Shown here: positions 1 to 11,696 of the stretch, one piece after another | How positions within the stretch are numbered: the first letter of the stretch is position 1 | Layout of the letters: each line of letters starts with the position of its first letter | Source of the DNA: Turritopsis dohrnii | Lineage: Eukaryota > Cnidaria > Hydrozoa > Anthoathecata > Oceaniidae | DNA: 64,000 nt | Direction of reading: 5' to 3' | Assembly (NCBI GenBank): GCA_027922465.2 | Contig: BQMF02000175.1 | Location: 248,001 to 312,000 of the forward strand | The notes under the pieces: model-generated | Database searches by the model: none | What the model saw: the letters and a program-made list of their open reading frames with translations, nothing else | Told to the model about the DNA's origin: nothing | Translations under genes and position numbers: made by a program

Positions 1-255
1 CCTCAAAGAAAACCAGTTGAACTTACCGCCACCCCAACCTTTGCCGAAAGATTGTGACGACTTCTGGTATGAAGAAAACCCTGAGCTCTTACCTATAGTG
101 TTTGTTGCCGACGATGCTTTCCCTCTAAGAAAATCGAGTCACAAGTTCTGACGGTTTTCTTTAATGTCTCGCGAAAAGAAAAAATTTCTTGCAAAAAATA
201 ATGAACCGTTTGAAAGGTTGGGGTGGCGGTAAGTTCAACTGGTTTTCTTTGAGGG
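1..255. repeat. Inverted duplication (45-bp arms) of transposase sequence
   Basis: Bases 1-44 recur in reverse complement at about 211-255, covering the stretch from CCTCAAAGAAAACCAG to CCACCCCAACCTTT, nearly perfect. The arms enclose about 165 bp. Because the left arm is transposase coding sequence, this looks more like a local inverted duplication than a genuine terminal inverted repeat. Confidence 0.7.
2..151 (+). pseudogene. PIF/Harbinger transposase fragment (DDE domain piece)
   Basis: An open frame enters from the left part of the window and ends at a TGA at 149-151. It contains a proline-rich stretch (LNLPPPQPLP) followed by PIVFVADDAFPL. This pattern is typical of the segment around the second catalytic aspartate of PIF/Harbinger DDE transposases (DDE_4 family). 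Only about 49 residues are visible. The frame then breaks, although a degenerate SREK-like piece near 165-177 resembles the next part of the same family. It is a relic with no start. Because position 1 is the window edge, more of the gene may lie to the left. The family call rests on pattern recognition alone. Confidence 0.55.
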
Positions 256-671
256 CTCTAAAAGAAGAATCAGAAACAACAAGTATTTAATAAAGAAAGT
301 AAATTTTTTAAAGAAAAATTTAATTAATTTAAAACGTTTCAGAAAGAAGAATTTTAAATCTTTCGAAAAAAAATTCATAAGTGTTGAGGGCCTTTAAAGA
401 TTTTCAGAGTTTTCAAGAAAACTTTAAAACATTTAATTTCTTTAAAAACGCAAGATACATTTCAAAATTTTTCTTTAGCAATGTCTGAAAGAAAACTTGC
501 AAATCTTTCGAAAGAAAAATTCATAAGTTTATCAGGGCCTTTAAAAGTGTTAAGTTATTGATTTGTACTTCAATATACGAAAAGGCTACTGCTAATGTAA
601 CGCTATATATGAGAAGACAATCAATTTGAGAACTCTTAAATCTAAATTTTCTCAATTAATTGCCCCCGCAG
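256..671. other. AT-rich stretch with a diverged internal duplication
   Basis: No gene seen. A roughly 45-bp block (AAATCTTTCGAAA...GGGCCTTTAAA) at about 355-400 recurs at about 501-548, a direct duplication with about 147-bp spacing. Confidence 0.5.
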
Positions 672-1958
672 CAGGGGCGGATCTAGGATTTTTTAAGGGT
701 TAGGCAAATTTTTTTTGTTAAACACACATACGGGCGCAATCAATGAAATTTACGCCAATTTACGCCCAATCTAATACATACTTTTCGAAGTGTAAAAATT
801 ATTAACTCGAATTGATTCGTCCTAACGTAAAGGGGTGTTATAATGCAAGCCTGTATTGTTGCACTAATGGAATAAGGGAAATAAACAAAAGAAAACTAAT
901 TGAGTATGAATGGAATGTATTGAACTACGTTATGTAGGCCAAAATAATATTTTCTGCCAGGTTGGAGGTTAAGTAAATAACCAATAAATTACTTCATCTG
1001 TTATCTTCTTCATTTTCTTGATTGCTTGTACATGAACAGGAAGCATCCACCAAACGAAAACATACTTGTAATGAATCAAATAAATAAATTTTCAATCACC
1101 TATCATGATAGATTGGAGCACTCAGATAAATACATGATATATACTTTATGATATTTTACTTCATATACATGATATTTTATCTATGTACTTCGCAAGATGG
1201 TCAGATAGAAAGAAAAGAAAAGAAATTATGTTAAGAAATAGAGTAAAATGACCAAAATCAAAGTTAGAGACAAGCTCCTTGATCATATCCAGCAGCAAAA
1301 TAAAAACAGATTTCTGCACTATACGTTCATGAAATCAAATAGTATACCCTACCCTAAAAATGATCCATGGTTAAATAATTAATGTCAACCACATTATAGT
1401 AAAAGATGGTGTTTACAGAAATCCCTGAGACAAGTCCAAGAACCTATATATATAAAACTACACAACAACAGATAAATTATGTACTGCTTCCTCTCTAATA
1501 AGAGCTACAACATTTTTTCCAGAATTTAATGTAGCATAGGAAACAAAGAAGTCAAACTAAAACATTATGTAATTACCTTTTTCAAAAGAAGACATAACGT
1601 AGGTGGTTTTTATAAAATGAAAGAATAACTCCAAAGATGTTAAAGTGTTTCTGCATCCAAAATGATATTTCGAGGGATGATAGAATGCATAAAGTTGTTT
1701 CAGAAGTCTTATAGTTTTTGGAAATTCTGTTTCCTTGGGCAGATATTTTGATTTAAAAATCATGAAATGATACAATAGATAATTATGTAATAAGATTTTT
1801 ATTCTTTCTTTATGTGTATAAACTCTCAATATATTATAACTTCATTTTCTTATCACTCACTCAGAGTGAAAGCCCTTTCTCTCTATAGTAAATTAGAAAG
1901 ATATAGTATTAATGATAACTTGCGATGAGAAAGTTAACCTATATACTATCTTATTATA

Positions 1959-2123
1959 CAGTGGCGGATCTAGAGGTATGTCGAAATTTGTGTAGGAGAG
2001 TGTTAGCAATCTAACCATAAAGGAAAAGCGTCCAAATAATCCCATTGGAAATATAAATTGAATTCACAAATTATGTTAATGCTCTCATACACAAATTTCG
2101 ACATACCTCTAGATCCACCACTG
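1959..2123. mobile_element. 165-bp MITE with 36-bp terminal inverted repeats
   Basis: It begins CAGTGGCGGATCTAGAGG and ends with the near-perfect reverse complement (CCTCTAGATCCACCACTG). The inverted match extends about 36 bp to a TGTCGAAATTTGTGT block. The flanks TTATTATA and TTACATAT are similar but not identical, so a target duplication is not proven. The termini suggest a hAT-like MITE. Confidence 0.75.
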
Positions 2124-2921
2124 TTACATATCATAAAATATATGCATTGCATAAAGTGAATGTAAGATTTTAAAAAATAAATACATATCTCAGAAACTGG
2201 GAGTAAGTAATACTAACAAGAGGCTTTTTGATCTCTATCATATTGGTTCATATCATTTTGGACACAGGATCCTTTTAAAGTTCTTTAATTCAAAACCAGA
2301 CAGTCATCTCGAACCAAGAAAAATTATATACTGAACTGTACAAATAAGTTACCAGGTTGAGATACTGGTGCTAAAAAAACCATGCAGCTGCCTACGCAAA
2401 ACAACTCAGAAAAATAACAATGACTTTGTGTATTATAAACTCAGTCATTCAAACGTAACTCCATAACATTTTTACAGATGTATTTTTGGTTAACAGAAAC
2501 AGATACCAAAAATATTTATATACATCATTAATCAATAAAGAAAAGGCTTCGGTTCAGTTGACACAAACAAACGTATTATACATAGCTGAGCTAATAATTA
2601 ACTGTCGTCATACTTATGGTCAACGAATTATGGTGCTAATGATCCATGCTAATCATTTATATTACATAAAATAAAACACTTGCTTTAAAGCAGCCACAAT
2701 CTTTTCATTTCGCATAAGCAAAAGAAGAGACATGACTCGAAAAAAATGCTTTTCCTAGATTTTGAAGTCTGTTTTCAACAGATGTATTAAGTGAATTCAA
2801 AATTTCCTAATTAATACTTCATTATTGCTATCAAAAGCTGCAACGATGTTTTCTAGCGAATCCATGTTGAACTGGGTCTAATTCGAAGGTCTTCCACGTC
2901 GTTTTGTGCAGATTTGGTGAC

Positions 2922-3085
2922 CATTCATTCAATAAAAGTGTGTAAACCCATGGTTGTACCTTAGGCAAATTTTCTTCTGGTTCATTCAATAAAGTGTTAA
3001 CCCATGGTTGTACCTTAGGCAAATTTTCTTCCAGTTCATTCATTAAAGTGTGTAAACCCGGGGCTCCTTAGGCAAATTTTCTTCG
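2922..3085. repeat. Short tandem repeat, three diverged copies of about 55-60 bp
   Basis: A unit containing TTCATTCAATAAAGTG, AACCCATGG and CCTTAGGCAAATTTTCTT occurs three times in a row with small indels. It explains the repetitive peptide seen on the minus strand, which is not a gene. Confidence 0.75.
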
Positions 3086-3401
3086 CCTAGGTGAGCGTTA
3101 GGCACTAGTCTGTGTTGTCAATGTAACTATGAGAAGTCGTTTTCCGGGCAGAATCAATACCTATAAACTCAAGCTGTAAAAAACATTAATTTGTAACATC
3201 ATGGCGCGCGCCGCGCCTCGCCGGAGAATAATCCTATTTGCGAAAAAGAAAGGATATCGGATTGATGCGGGAATCTCTTGATATTTTCGATTATTTTCTG
3301 ATTATTGTAATACAATACCTTTTTCAATTTGTGAAAAACATTATTTAACTGATTTTGGGTTAGGCATTTGCCTAAGTTGCCTAACCCTGGATCCGCCCCT
3401 G

Positions 3402-3993
3402 CGCAGCGAGCGTAAGCGAGCGAGGAGGCATAGTAGTTTCACGAGATAGGCGAAAGTCAGTTTTCGATTTTGTTCATCATCATCTTCCAACTTTTCGTGT
3501 TGCTGTAACACGGTGGTATACAATTATTAGCTGATTTTGCTTTTTCACGTTTCAAAACATGGTACTGTAGGTGGGAGAAAGAATGTTTTTTGGTATCTTT
3601 TTCTTAATTTATTATTATATTATACTATGTTATTTAGGAAGTTCGTATGCTAAAATTGCTTAAACATTTTTCACATTACTTTTGTGTTGTTTTAGCGAAG
3701 TTGGCGACAAAGATTTTGGAGCACAGCTTGAAATCTGAAATTCTACCAATCATGCATTTTATTTTTGTTTATGTTTTAACTCTAAATCCTTCATTCAATA
3801 AATTTTATTCAATGCACTGATTTCTGGCGGATCTTGCCTTAAAAACATTTTAGAGGACATATAATTGGATTTCTGTGTATGCAAAAAACCATATACAAAT
3901 TGGTCGTTCCGCTTGTATTATTTTTTCTTTAACTGTCGAAACCTAGCGTGATCATGATCAATAAAACCTTTTTATATTTTTTTCTTGTTTTTT
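3402..3993. other. Intergenic; includes a dispersed repeat shared with 36.8 kb
   Basis: Bases about 3405-3515 are the reverse complement of about 36813-36925 (GTTACAGCAACACGAAAAG ... GCTCGCTTACGCTCG). No ORF of note follows before the satellite array. Confidence 0.55.
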
Positions 3994-6900
3994 ATATAAA
4001 CTTTGGCTATTTTTTGTTTCGAATCAAAGTTTGAAAAGCAGATTTCTAATGGATTTTTCGCTTAAATTTTTTAAAATTTTTTTTCTTTTGGCTCTTACAT
4101 AGTTTCTTTAACAAATCTTATTGACTTTAGGACACCCGTGGTGGAGTAAAGTATTTAAAATACCCGTGGTTTCTCCTCCTCCTACCACTACTACTACTCC
4201 TCCAAGTTATGAACGTTTTCGTGCAGCGTTTCCATGACATCGTTGCCGAATTCGCAAATTTGGTCAAATTAGGACTTCCAGTTGACCAATTTTCATGAAA
4301 ATTTGCACAGAGCACAATTGAAAGGTGCTGATTTCGAATTTGACAATGATTTTGCCAGGTTTGACTAAAATTGGCCAATTTAGGCCAAATTTGGACCAAA
4401 TTTCGAAAGTTCTTCAATTTTCATGAAATTTTGCACGGATCACAATTGAAAGGTGCTGATTTCAAATTTGACAATGATATTGCCAGGTTTGACTAAAATT
4501 GGCCAATTTAGGCCAAATTTGGACCAAATTTCAAAAGTTCTTCAATTTTCATGAAATTTTGCACGGATCACATTTGAAAGGTGCTGATTTCAAATTTGAC
4601 AATGATTTTGTCAGGTTTGACTAAAATTGGCCAAATTTGGACCAAATTTGGACCAAATTTCGGAAGTTCTTCAATTTTCGCAAAAATTTGCACGGATCAC
4701 ATTTGATAGGTGCTGATTTCGAATTTAACAAAGATATTGCCAGGTTTGACTAAAATTGGCCAATTTAGGCCAAATTTGGACCAAATTTCGAAAGTTCTTC
4801 AATTTTCATAAAAATTTGCACGGATCACATTTGATAGGTGCTGATTTCAAATTTGACAATGATATTGCCAGGTTTGACTAAAATTGGGCAATTTAGGCCA
4901 AATTTGGACCAAATTTCGAAAGTTCTTCAATTTTCATGAAATTTTGCACGGATCACAATTGAAAGGTGCTGATTTCAAATTTGACAATGATATTGCCAGG
5001 TTTGACTAAAATTGGCCAATTTAGGCCATATTTGGACCAAATTTCGAAAGTTCTTCAATTTTCATGAAATTTTGCACGGATCACATTTGGAAGGTGCTGA
5101 TTTCAAATTTGACAATGATTTTGTCATGTTTGACTAAAATTGGCCAATTTAGGCCAAATTTGGACCAAATTTCGGAAGTTCTTTAATTTTCTTAAAAATT
5201 TGCACGGATCACATTTGATAGGTGCTGATTTCGAATTTAACAAAGATATTGCCAGGTTTGACTAAAATTGGCCAATTTAGGCCAAATTTGGACCAAATTT
5301 CGAAAGTTCTTCAATTTTCATGAAATTTTGCACGGATCACAATTGAAAGGTGCTGATTTCAAATTTGACAATGATATTGCCAGGTTTGACTAAAATTGGC
5401 CAATTTAGGCCATATTTGGACCAAATTTCGAAAGTTCTTCAATTTTCATGAAATTTTGCACGGATCACATTTGGAAGGTGCTGATTTCAAATTTGACAAT
5501 GATTTTGTCATGTTTGACTAAAATTGGCCAATTTAGGCCAAATTTGGACCAAATTTCGGAAGTTCTTCAATTTTCGCAAAAATTTGCACGGATCACATTT
5601 GATAGGTGCTGATTTCGAATTTAACAAAGATATTGCCAGGTTTGACTAAAATTGGCCAATTTAGGCCAAATTTGGACCAAATTTCGAAAGTTCTTCAATT
5701 TTCATGAAATTTTGCACGGATCACAATTGAAAGGTGCTGATTTCAAATTTGACAATGATTTTGCCAGGTTTTACTAAAATTAAGCAATTTAGGTCAAATT
5801 TGGACCAATTTAAAAAGTTCTTCAAATTTCAAAAAATTTTGCTCCGATCACATTTAAAAGGTGCTGATTACGAATTTGTGAGTCATTTTGTCAGATTTGA
5901 CGAGAAATGGGTAATTCGGGCCAAATTTGGATCAAACTTAGAAAGTTCTGCAATATTCATAAAAATTTCTACAATGCACAATTAGAAGTTGCTGATTTTG
6001 AATTTGCCAGTCATTTTATTAGATTTGAACATAATTTGGTAATTCGGCAACGTTGTATTTTTGAGACTAAATATGCATCGTTGTGTTACGTCCTGAAGTC
6101 TTCAAGCCAAGCGGCTTCTTGTTTTGATTATAAAATACGTATGCATGATTTCAGTTCACACATTTCTTTTGTTTGTAGCAAATACTTTCTGATATTACTT
6201 GTTAAGCCTATTTACACTGTTTGAAAGATATATTAGCATCAGTATCATTTAGGCCTAAGAGACAACAAAAAGTATCAAAGTTATGTGCAGATTTTCATCT
6301 GTTTAAGTTTAGATCTATTTGGTTTGCATATTCCAAGTTGGTTTTAAAACACCGCCACCGCTACACTATGCCACTTGGTTACACTACTCGTTAAACTATT
6401 TGTTGTATTATAAAACTTTTTAACCATTGTTTCATGTGAACAATTTATCACATTTATTATTTATTTACAAAAACATTCATCTGAATTTTTTTATCTGCGT
6501 CACCCTTGTTCTCTTCAAAACAATAGAAATGACGTCATAAAACAGTGCTTGTTCTTTAAATGACCGTTGGCCGATTAAATAGTTTTTCAATTATTGGGTT
6601 TGTCCTGAAGTTCAATTGATGCCATCAATTCAACTCTTTGAATGAAGGGGGTTATTTTATGCCTGTTTCGATGCGTTAAAAGTTACAATTGTCATGACTA
6701 GAGCCTCATATTCGTCTCATGATCATAATGCGAGACAGTTCTAAAGCGATTTTGAGTGAGTGTTGAGCAGCTTTGAGGCTTCCTGAAAAACTGGGTTTGT
6801 CGAAATATTTAAGCATATAAGTATGCCACTTACCAGGCTCACAATAAACCAAAACATTTGTTTTCGGACAAAAATTTGTTTTTGTTTCCGATGTATAGCT

Positions 6901-8101
6901 TGCAATGCATAGCTAGCTGTGTATACAAATTGCAATGCTTGGGCGCGGGGGCATTTTTAGCTAAAGCTACATGCTAGTTTTATTTTGCTTTGCAAAAAAG
7001 TGGTCGGCCAAGGGTCAAAAGAAAAAATCCTAAATCTGCCCCTGATAAGTGGCGAAGTTTCCCAGTTAACACACCCCGTCAACACAACGTTGTTTTATGG
7101 TTGTTTTAACGTCGTAACCAAAAACGACCATTAACCGACGTCTAATAAACGTCGGGGTTGGTCGCAAATAATTGCGACCTGAAAAAAAAAACATTTCAAC
7201 ATCCTACATGGTTGAAAGCTTATGTCGTGACTAGAGTGGTGTATACTGTAATTTTATTGTATTAAAATCATTTATTTACAATTTAGTTATCATCATTACC
7301 ATAAAAATGTGTCTTCTTTTATCTATTCATTTAGATCAAAGGATAGAAGAATGCCTGAAGGAATTAATATAACCAAGATTAAAAGAAAGAAACGTAAAGC
7401 GATGGTTTGTGAACTGTACACTGCAAACAGTTTAAAGCGATGTTTTAAAAAGCAAGCAAAGTTATATTGCATTTTTTCTTTCATTTCGTCATTTCGTTCT
7501 TTTCCATCTTAACCACTCGAAATTAAGTTGGTGATTTTGATAATAGTCAAATATATGAAGTTAATTCGTTTGTCAAGTCGTGGAGTCGTTTTAGATGTTA
7601 ACGCGATTCACAATAAGTCGACATTCAAGTCGTTGAGTCGTTTTAGATGAACACTCGCTTTTCAAATGAAGGCGTTTTAGAAGTTTGTTCGTTTCAGATG
7701 ATGACGCGTTGTTCAAAATTTGTCGGTCTTTCATATCAAGAACTATTAAAATTTCATGATCTGTTTATTCCAAATGACACTATTCGTGAGCTCCTTACTT
7801 GAAATCAGGTGATATAGGGTGTTCTACACTAACTGAACATGAACATATTAATGTGAGGTATATATTTCATTATATAAAGATAAAGAGAAGGGATCTTTCA
7901 GAATTCTAACAAACAATCAAATGTATCGAAAGAAAAGGGAATCCTTCACAGTTTGGTCATTTTCTCATTCATAACCATGCAATGGCCCATGCTTCTTGCA
8001 ACTACTAGAAAACATGACGTCCAGCATCATGACTTATGTAAATATGACACAAAGATCTGTTTTTGTGTATTGTGCGTTCACTCTAACTTGGATAATCGTA
8101 T
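3994..8101. repeat. Macro-satellite unit 1 (long form, 4108 bp)
   Basis: The sub-repeat tract runs from about 4240 to 6050, about 14 copies. Copies alternate between variants (CAATTGAAAGG, CATTTGATAGG, CATTTGGAAGG). It shares with unit 5 the diagnostic variant in which GGACCAAATTT is doubled (about 4630). Confidence 0.9.
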
Positions 8102-11100
8102 ATATAAACTTTGGCTATTTTTTGTTTCGAATCAAAGTTTGAAAAGCAGATTTCTAATGGATTTTTCGCTTAAATTTTTTAAAATTTTTTTTCTTTTGGC
8201 TCTTACATAGTTTCTTTAACAAATCTTATTGACTTTAGGACACCCGTGGTGGAGTAAAGTATTTAAAATACCCGTGGTTTCTCCTCCTCCTACCACTACT
8301 ACTACTCCTCCAAGTTATGAACGTTTTCGTGCAGCGTTTCCATGACATCGTTGCCGAATTCGCAAATTTGGTCAAATTAGGACTTCCAGTTGACCAATTT
8401 TCATGAAAATTTGCACAGAGCACAATTGAAAGGTGCTGATTTCGAATTTGACAATGATTTTGCCAGGTTTGACTAAAATTGGCCAATTTAGGCCAAATTT
8501 GGACCAAATTTCGAAAGTTCTTCAATTTTCATGAAATTTTGCACGGATCACAATTGAAAGGTGCTGATTTCAAATTTGACAATGATATTGCCAGGTTTGA
8601 CTAAAATTGGCCAATTTAGGCCAAATTTGGACCAAATTTCAAAAGTTCTTCAATTTTCATGAAATTTTGCACGGATCACATTTGAAAGGTGCTGATTTCA
8701 AATTTGACAATGATTTTGTCAGGTTTGACTAAAATTGGCCAATTTAGGCCAAATTTGGACCAAATTTCGGAAGTTCTTTAATTTTCGCAAAAATTTGCAC
8801 GGATCACATTTGATAGGTGCTGATTTCGAATTTAACAAAGATATTGCCAGGTTTGACTAAAATTGGCCAATTTAGGCCAAATTTGGACCAAATTTCGAAA
8901 GTTCTTCAATTTTCATGAAATTTTGCACGGATCACAATTGAAAGGTGCTGATTTCAAATTTGACAATGATATTGCCAGGTTTGACTAAAATTGGCCAATT
9001 TAGGCCATATTTGGACCAAATTTCGAAAGTTCTTCAATTTTCATGAAATTTTGCACGGATCACATTTGGAAGGTGCTGATTTCAAATTTGACAATGATTT
9101 TGTCATGTTTGACTAAAATTGGCCAATTTAGGCCAAATTTGGACCAAATTTCGGAAGTTCTTCAATTTTCGCAAAAATTTGCACGGATCACATTTGATAG
9201 GTGCTGATTTCGAATTTAACAAAGATATTGCCAGGTTTGACTAAAATTGGCCAATTTAGGCCAAATTTGGACCAAATTTCGAAAGTTCTTCAATTTTCAT
9301 GAAATTTTGCACGGATCACAATTGAAAGGTGCTGATTTCAAATTTGACAATGATTTTGCCAGGTTTTACTAAAATTAAGCAATTTAGGTCAAATTTGGAC
9401 CAATTTAAAAAGTTCTTCAAATTTCAAAAAATTTTGCTCCGATCACATTTAAAAGGTGCTGATTACGAATTTGTGAGTCATTTTGTCAGATTTGACGAGA
9501 AATGGGTAATTCGGGCCAAATTTGGATCAAACTTAGAAAGTTCTGCAATATTCATAAAAATTTCTACAATGCACAATTAGAAGTTGCTGATTTTGAATTT
9601 GCCAGTCATTTTATTAGATTTGAACATAATTTGGTAATTCGGCAACGTTGTATTTTTGAGACTAAATATGCATCGTTGTGTTACGTCCTGAAGTCTTCAA
9701 GCCAAGCGGCTTCTTGTTTTGATTATAAAATACGTATGCATGATTTCAGTTCACACATTTCTTTTGTTTGTAGCAAATACTTTCTGATATTACTTGTTAA
9801 GCCTATTTACACTGTTTGAAAGATATATTAGCATCAGTATCATTTAGGCCTAAGAGACAACAAAAAGTAACAAAGTTATGTGCAGATTTTCATCTGTTTA
9901 AGTTTAGATCTATTTGGTTTGCATATTCCAAGTTGGTTTTAAAACACCGCCACCGCTACACTATGCCACTTGGTTACACTACTCGTTAAACTATTTGTTG
10001 TATTATAAAACTTTTTAACCATTGTTTCATGTGAACAATTTATCACATTTATTATTTATTTACAAAAACATTCATCTGAATTTTTTTATCTGCGTCACCC
10101 TTGTTCTCTTCAAAACAATAGAAATGACGTCATAAAACAGTGCTTGTTCTTTAAATGACCGTTGGCCGATTAAATAGTTTTTCAATTATTGGGTTTGTCC
10201 TGAAGTTCAATTGATGCCATCAATTCAACTCTTTGAATGAAGGGGGTTATTTTATGCCTGTTTCGATGCGTTAAAAGTTACAATTGTCATGACTAGAGCC
10301 TCATATTCGTCTCATGATCATAATGCGAGACAGTTCTAAAGCGATTTTGAGTGAGTGTTGAGCAGCTTTGAGGCTTCCTGAAAAACTGGGTTTGTCGAAA
10401 TATTTAAGCATATAAGTATGCCACTTACCAGGCTCACAATAAACCAAAACATTTGTTTTCGGACAAAAATTTGTTTTTGTTTCCGATGTATAGCTTGCAA
10501 TGCATAGCTAGCTGTGTATACAAATTGCAATGCTTGGGCGCGGGGGCATTTTTAGCTAAAGCTACATGCTAGTTTTATTTTGCTTTGCAAAAAAGTGGTC
10601 GGCCAAGGGTCAAAAGAAAAAATCCTAAATCTGCCCCTGATAAGTGGCGAAGTTTCCCAGTTAACACACCCCGTCAACACAACGTTGTTTTATGGTTGTT
10701 TTAACGTCGTAACCAAAAACGACCATTAACCGACGTCTAATAAACGTCGGGGTTGGTCGCAAATAATTGCGACCTGAAAAAAAAAACATTTCAACATCCT
10801 ACATGGTTGAAAGCTTATGTCGTGACTAGAGTGGTGTATACTGTAATTTTATTGTATTAAAATCATTTATTTACAATTTAGTTATCATCATTACCATAAA
10901 AATGTGTCTTCTTTTATCTATTCATTTAGATCAAAGGATAGAAGAATGCCTGAAGGAATTAATATAACCAAGATTAAAAGAAAGAAACGTAAAGCGATGG
11001 TTTGTGAACTGTACACTGCAAACAGTTTAAAGCGATGTTTTAAAAAGCAAGCAAAGTTATATTGCATTTTTTCTTTCATTTCGTCATTTCGTTCTTTTCC

Positions 11101-11696
11101 ATCTTAACCACTCGAAATTAAGTTGGTGATTTTGATAATAGTCAAATATATGAAGTTAATTCGTTTGTCAAGTCGTGGAGTCGTTTTAGATGTTAACGCG
11201 ATTCACAATAAGTCGACATTCAAGTCGTTGAGTCGTTTTAGATGAACACTCGCTTTTCAAATGAAGGCGTTTTAGAAGTTTGTTCGTTTCAGATGATGAC
11301 GCGTTGTTCAAAATTTGTCGGTCTTTCATATCAAGAACTATTAAAATTTCATGATCTGTTTATTCCAAATGACACTATTCGTGAGCTCCTTACTTGAAAT
11401 CAGGTGATATAGGGTGTTCTACACTAACTGAACATGAACATATTAATGTGAGGTATATATTTCATTATATAAAGATAAAGAGAAGGGATCTTTCAGAATT
11501 CTAACAAACAATCAAATGTATCGAAAGAAAAGGGAATCCTTCACAGTTTGGTCATTTTCTCATTCATAACCATGCAATGGCCCATGCTTCTTGCAACTAC
11601 TAGAAAACATGACGTCCAGCATCATGACTTATGTAAATATGACACAAAGATCTGTTTTTGTGTATTGTGCGTTCACTCTAACTTGGATAATCGTAT
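8102..11696. repeat. Macro-satellite unit 2 (short form, 3595 bp)
   Basis: About ten 128-bp sub-repeats (8350-9650), then the unique part. Nearly identical to unit 4. Confidence 0.9.

Larger units (their letters stand above)
672..3401. mobile_element. Non-autonomous hAT-like DNA transposon
   Basis: The left end reads CAGGGGCGGATCTAGG followed by a TTAGGCAAA-like block. The right end reads in reverse complement CAGGGGCGGATCCAGG followed by GTTAGGCAA. The CAGGGGCGGATC type of terminus is common among animal hAT-family elements. The five bases CGCAG lie directly outside both ends (667-671 and 3402-3406). A clean 8-bp duplication expected of hAT is not visible, so the superfamily is inferred. 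No transposase ORF is present over 2.7 kb. The interior holds a nested MITE (1959-2123) and a short tandem repeat (2922-3085). Confidence 0.6.

Noticed and set aside
4240..6050. CRISPR array
   Set aside because: The 128-bp units are contiguous tandem repeats with no unique spacers, in a eukaryotic context.
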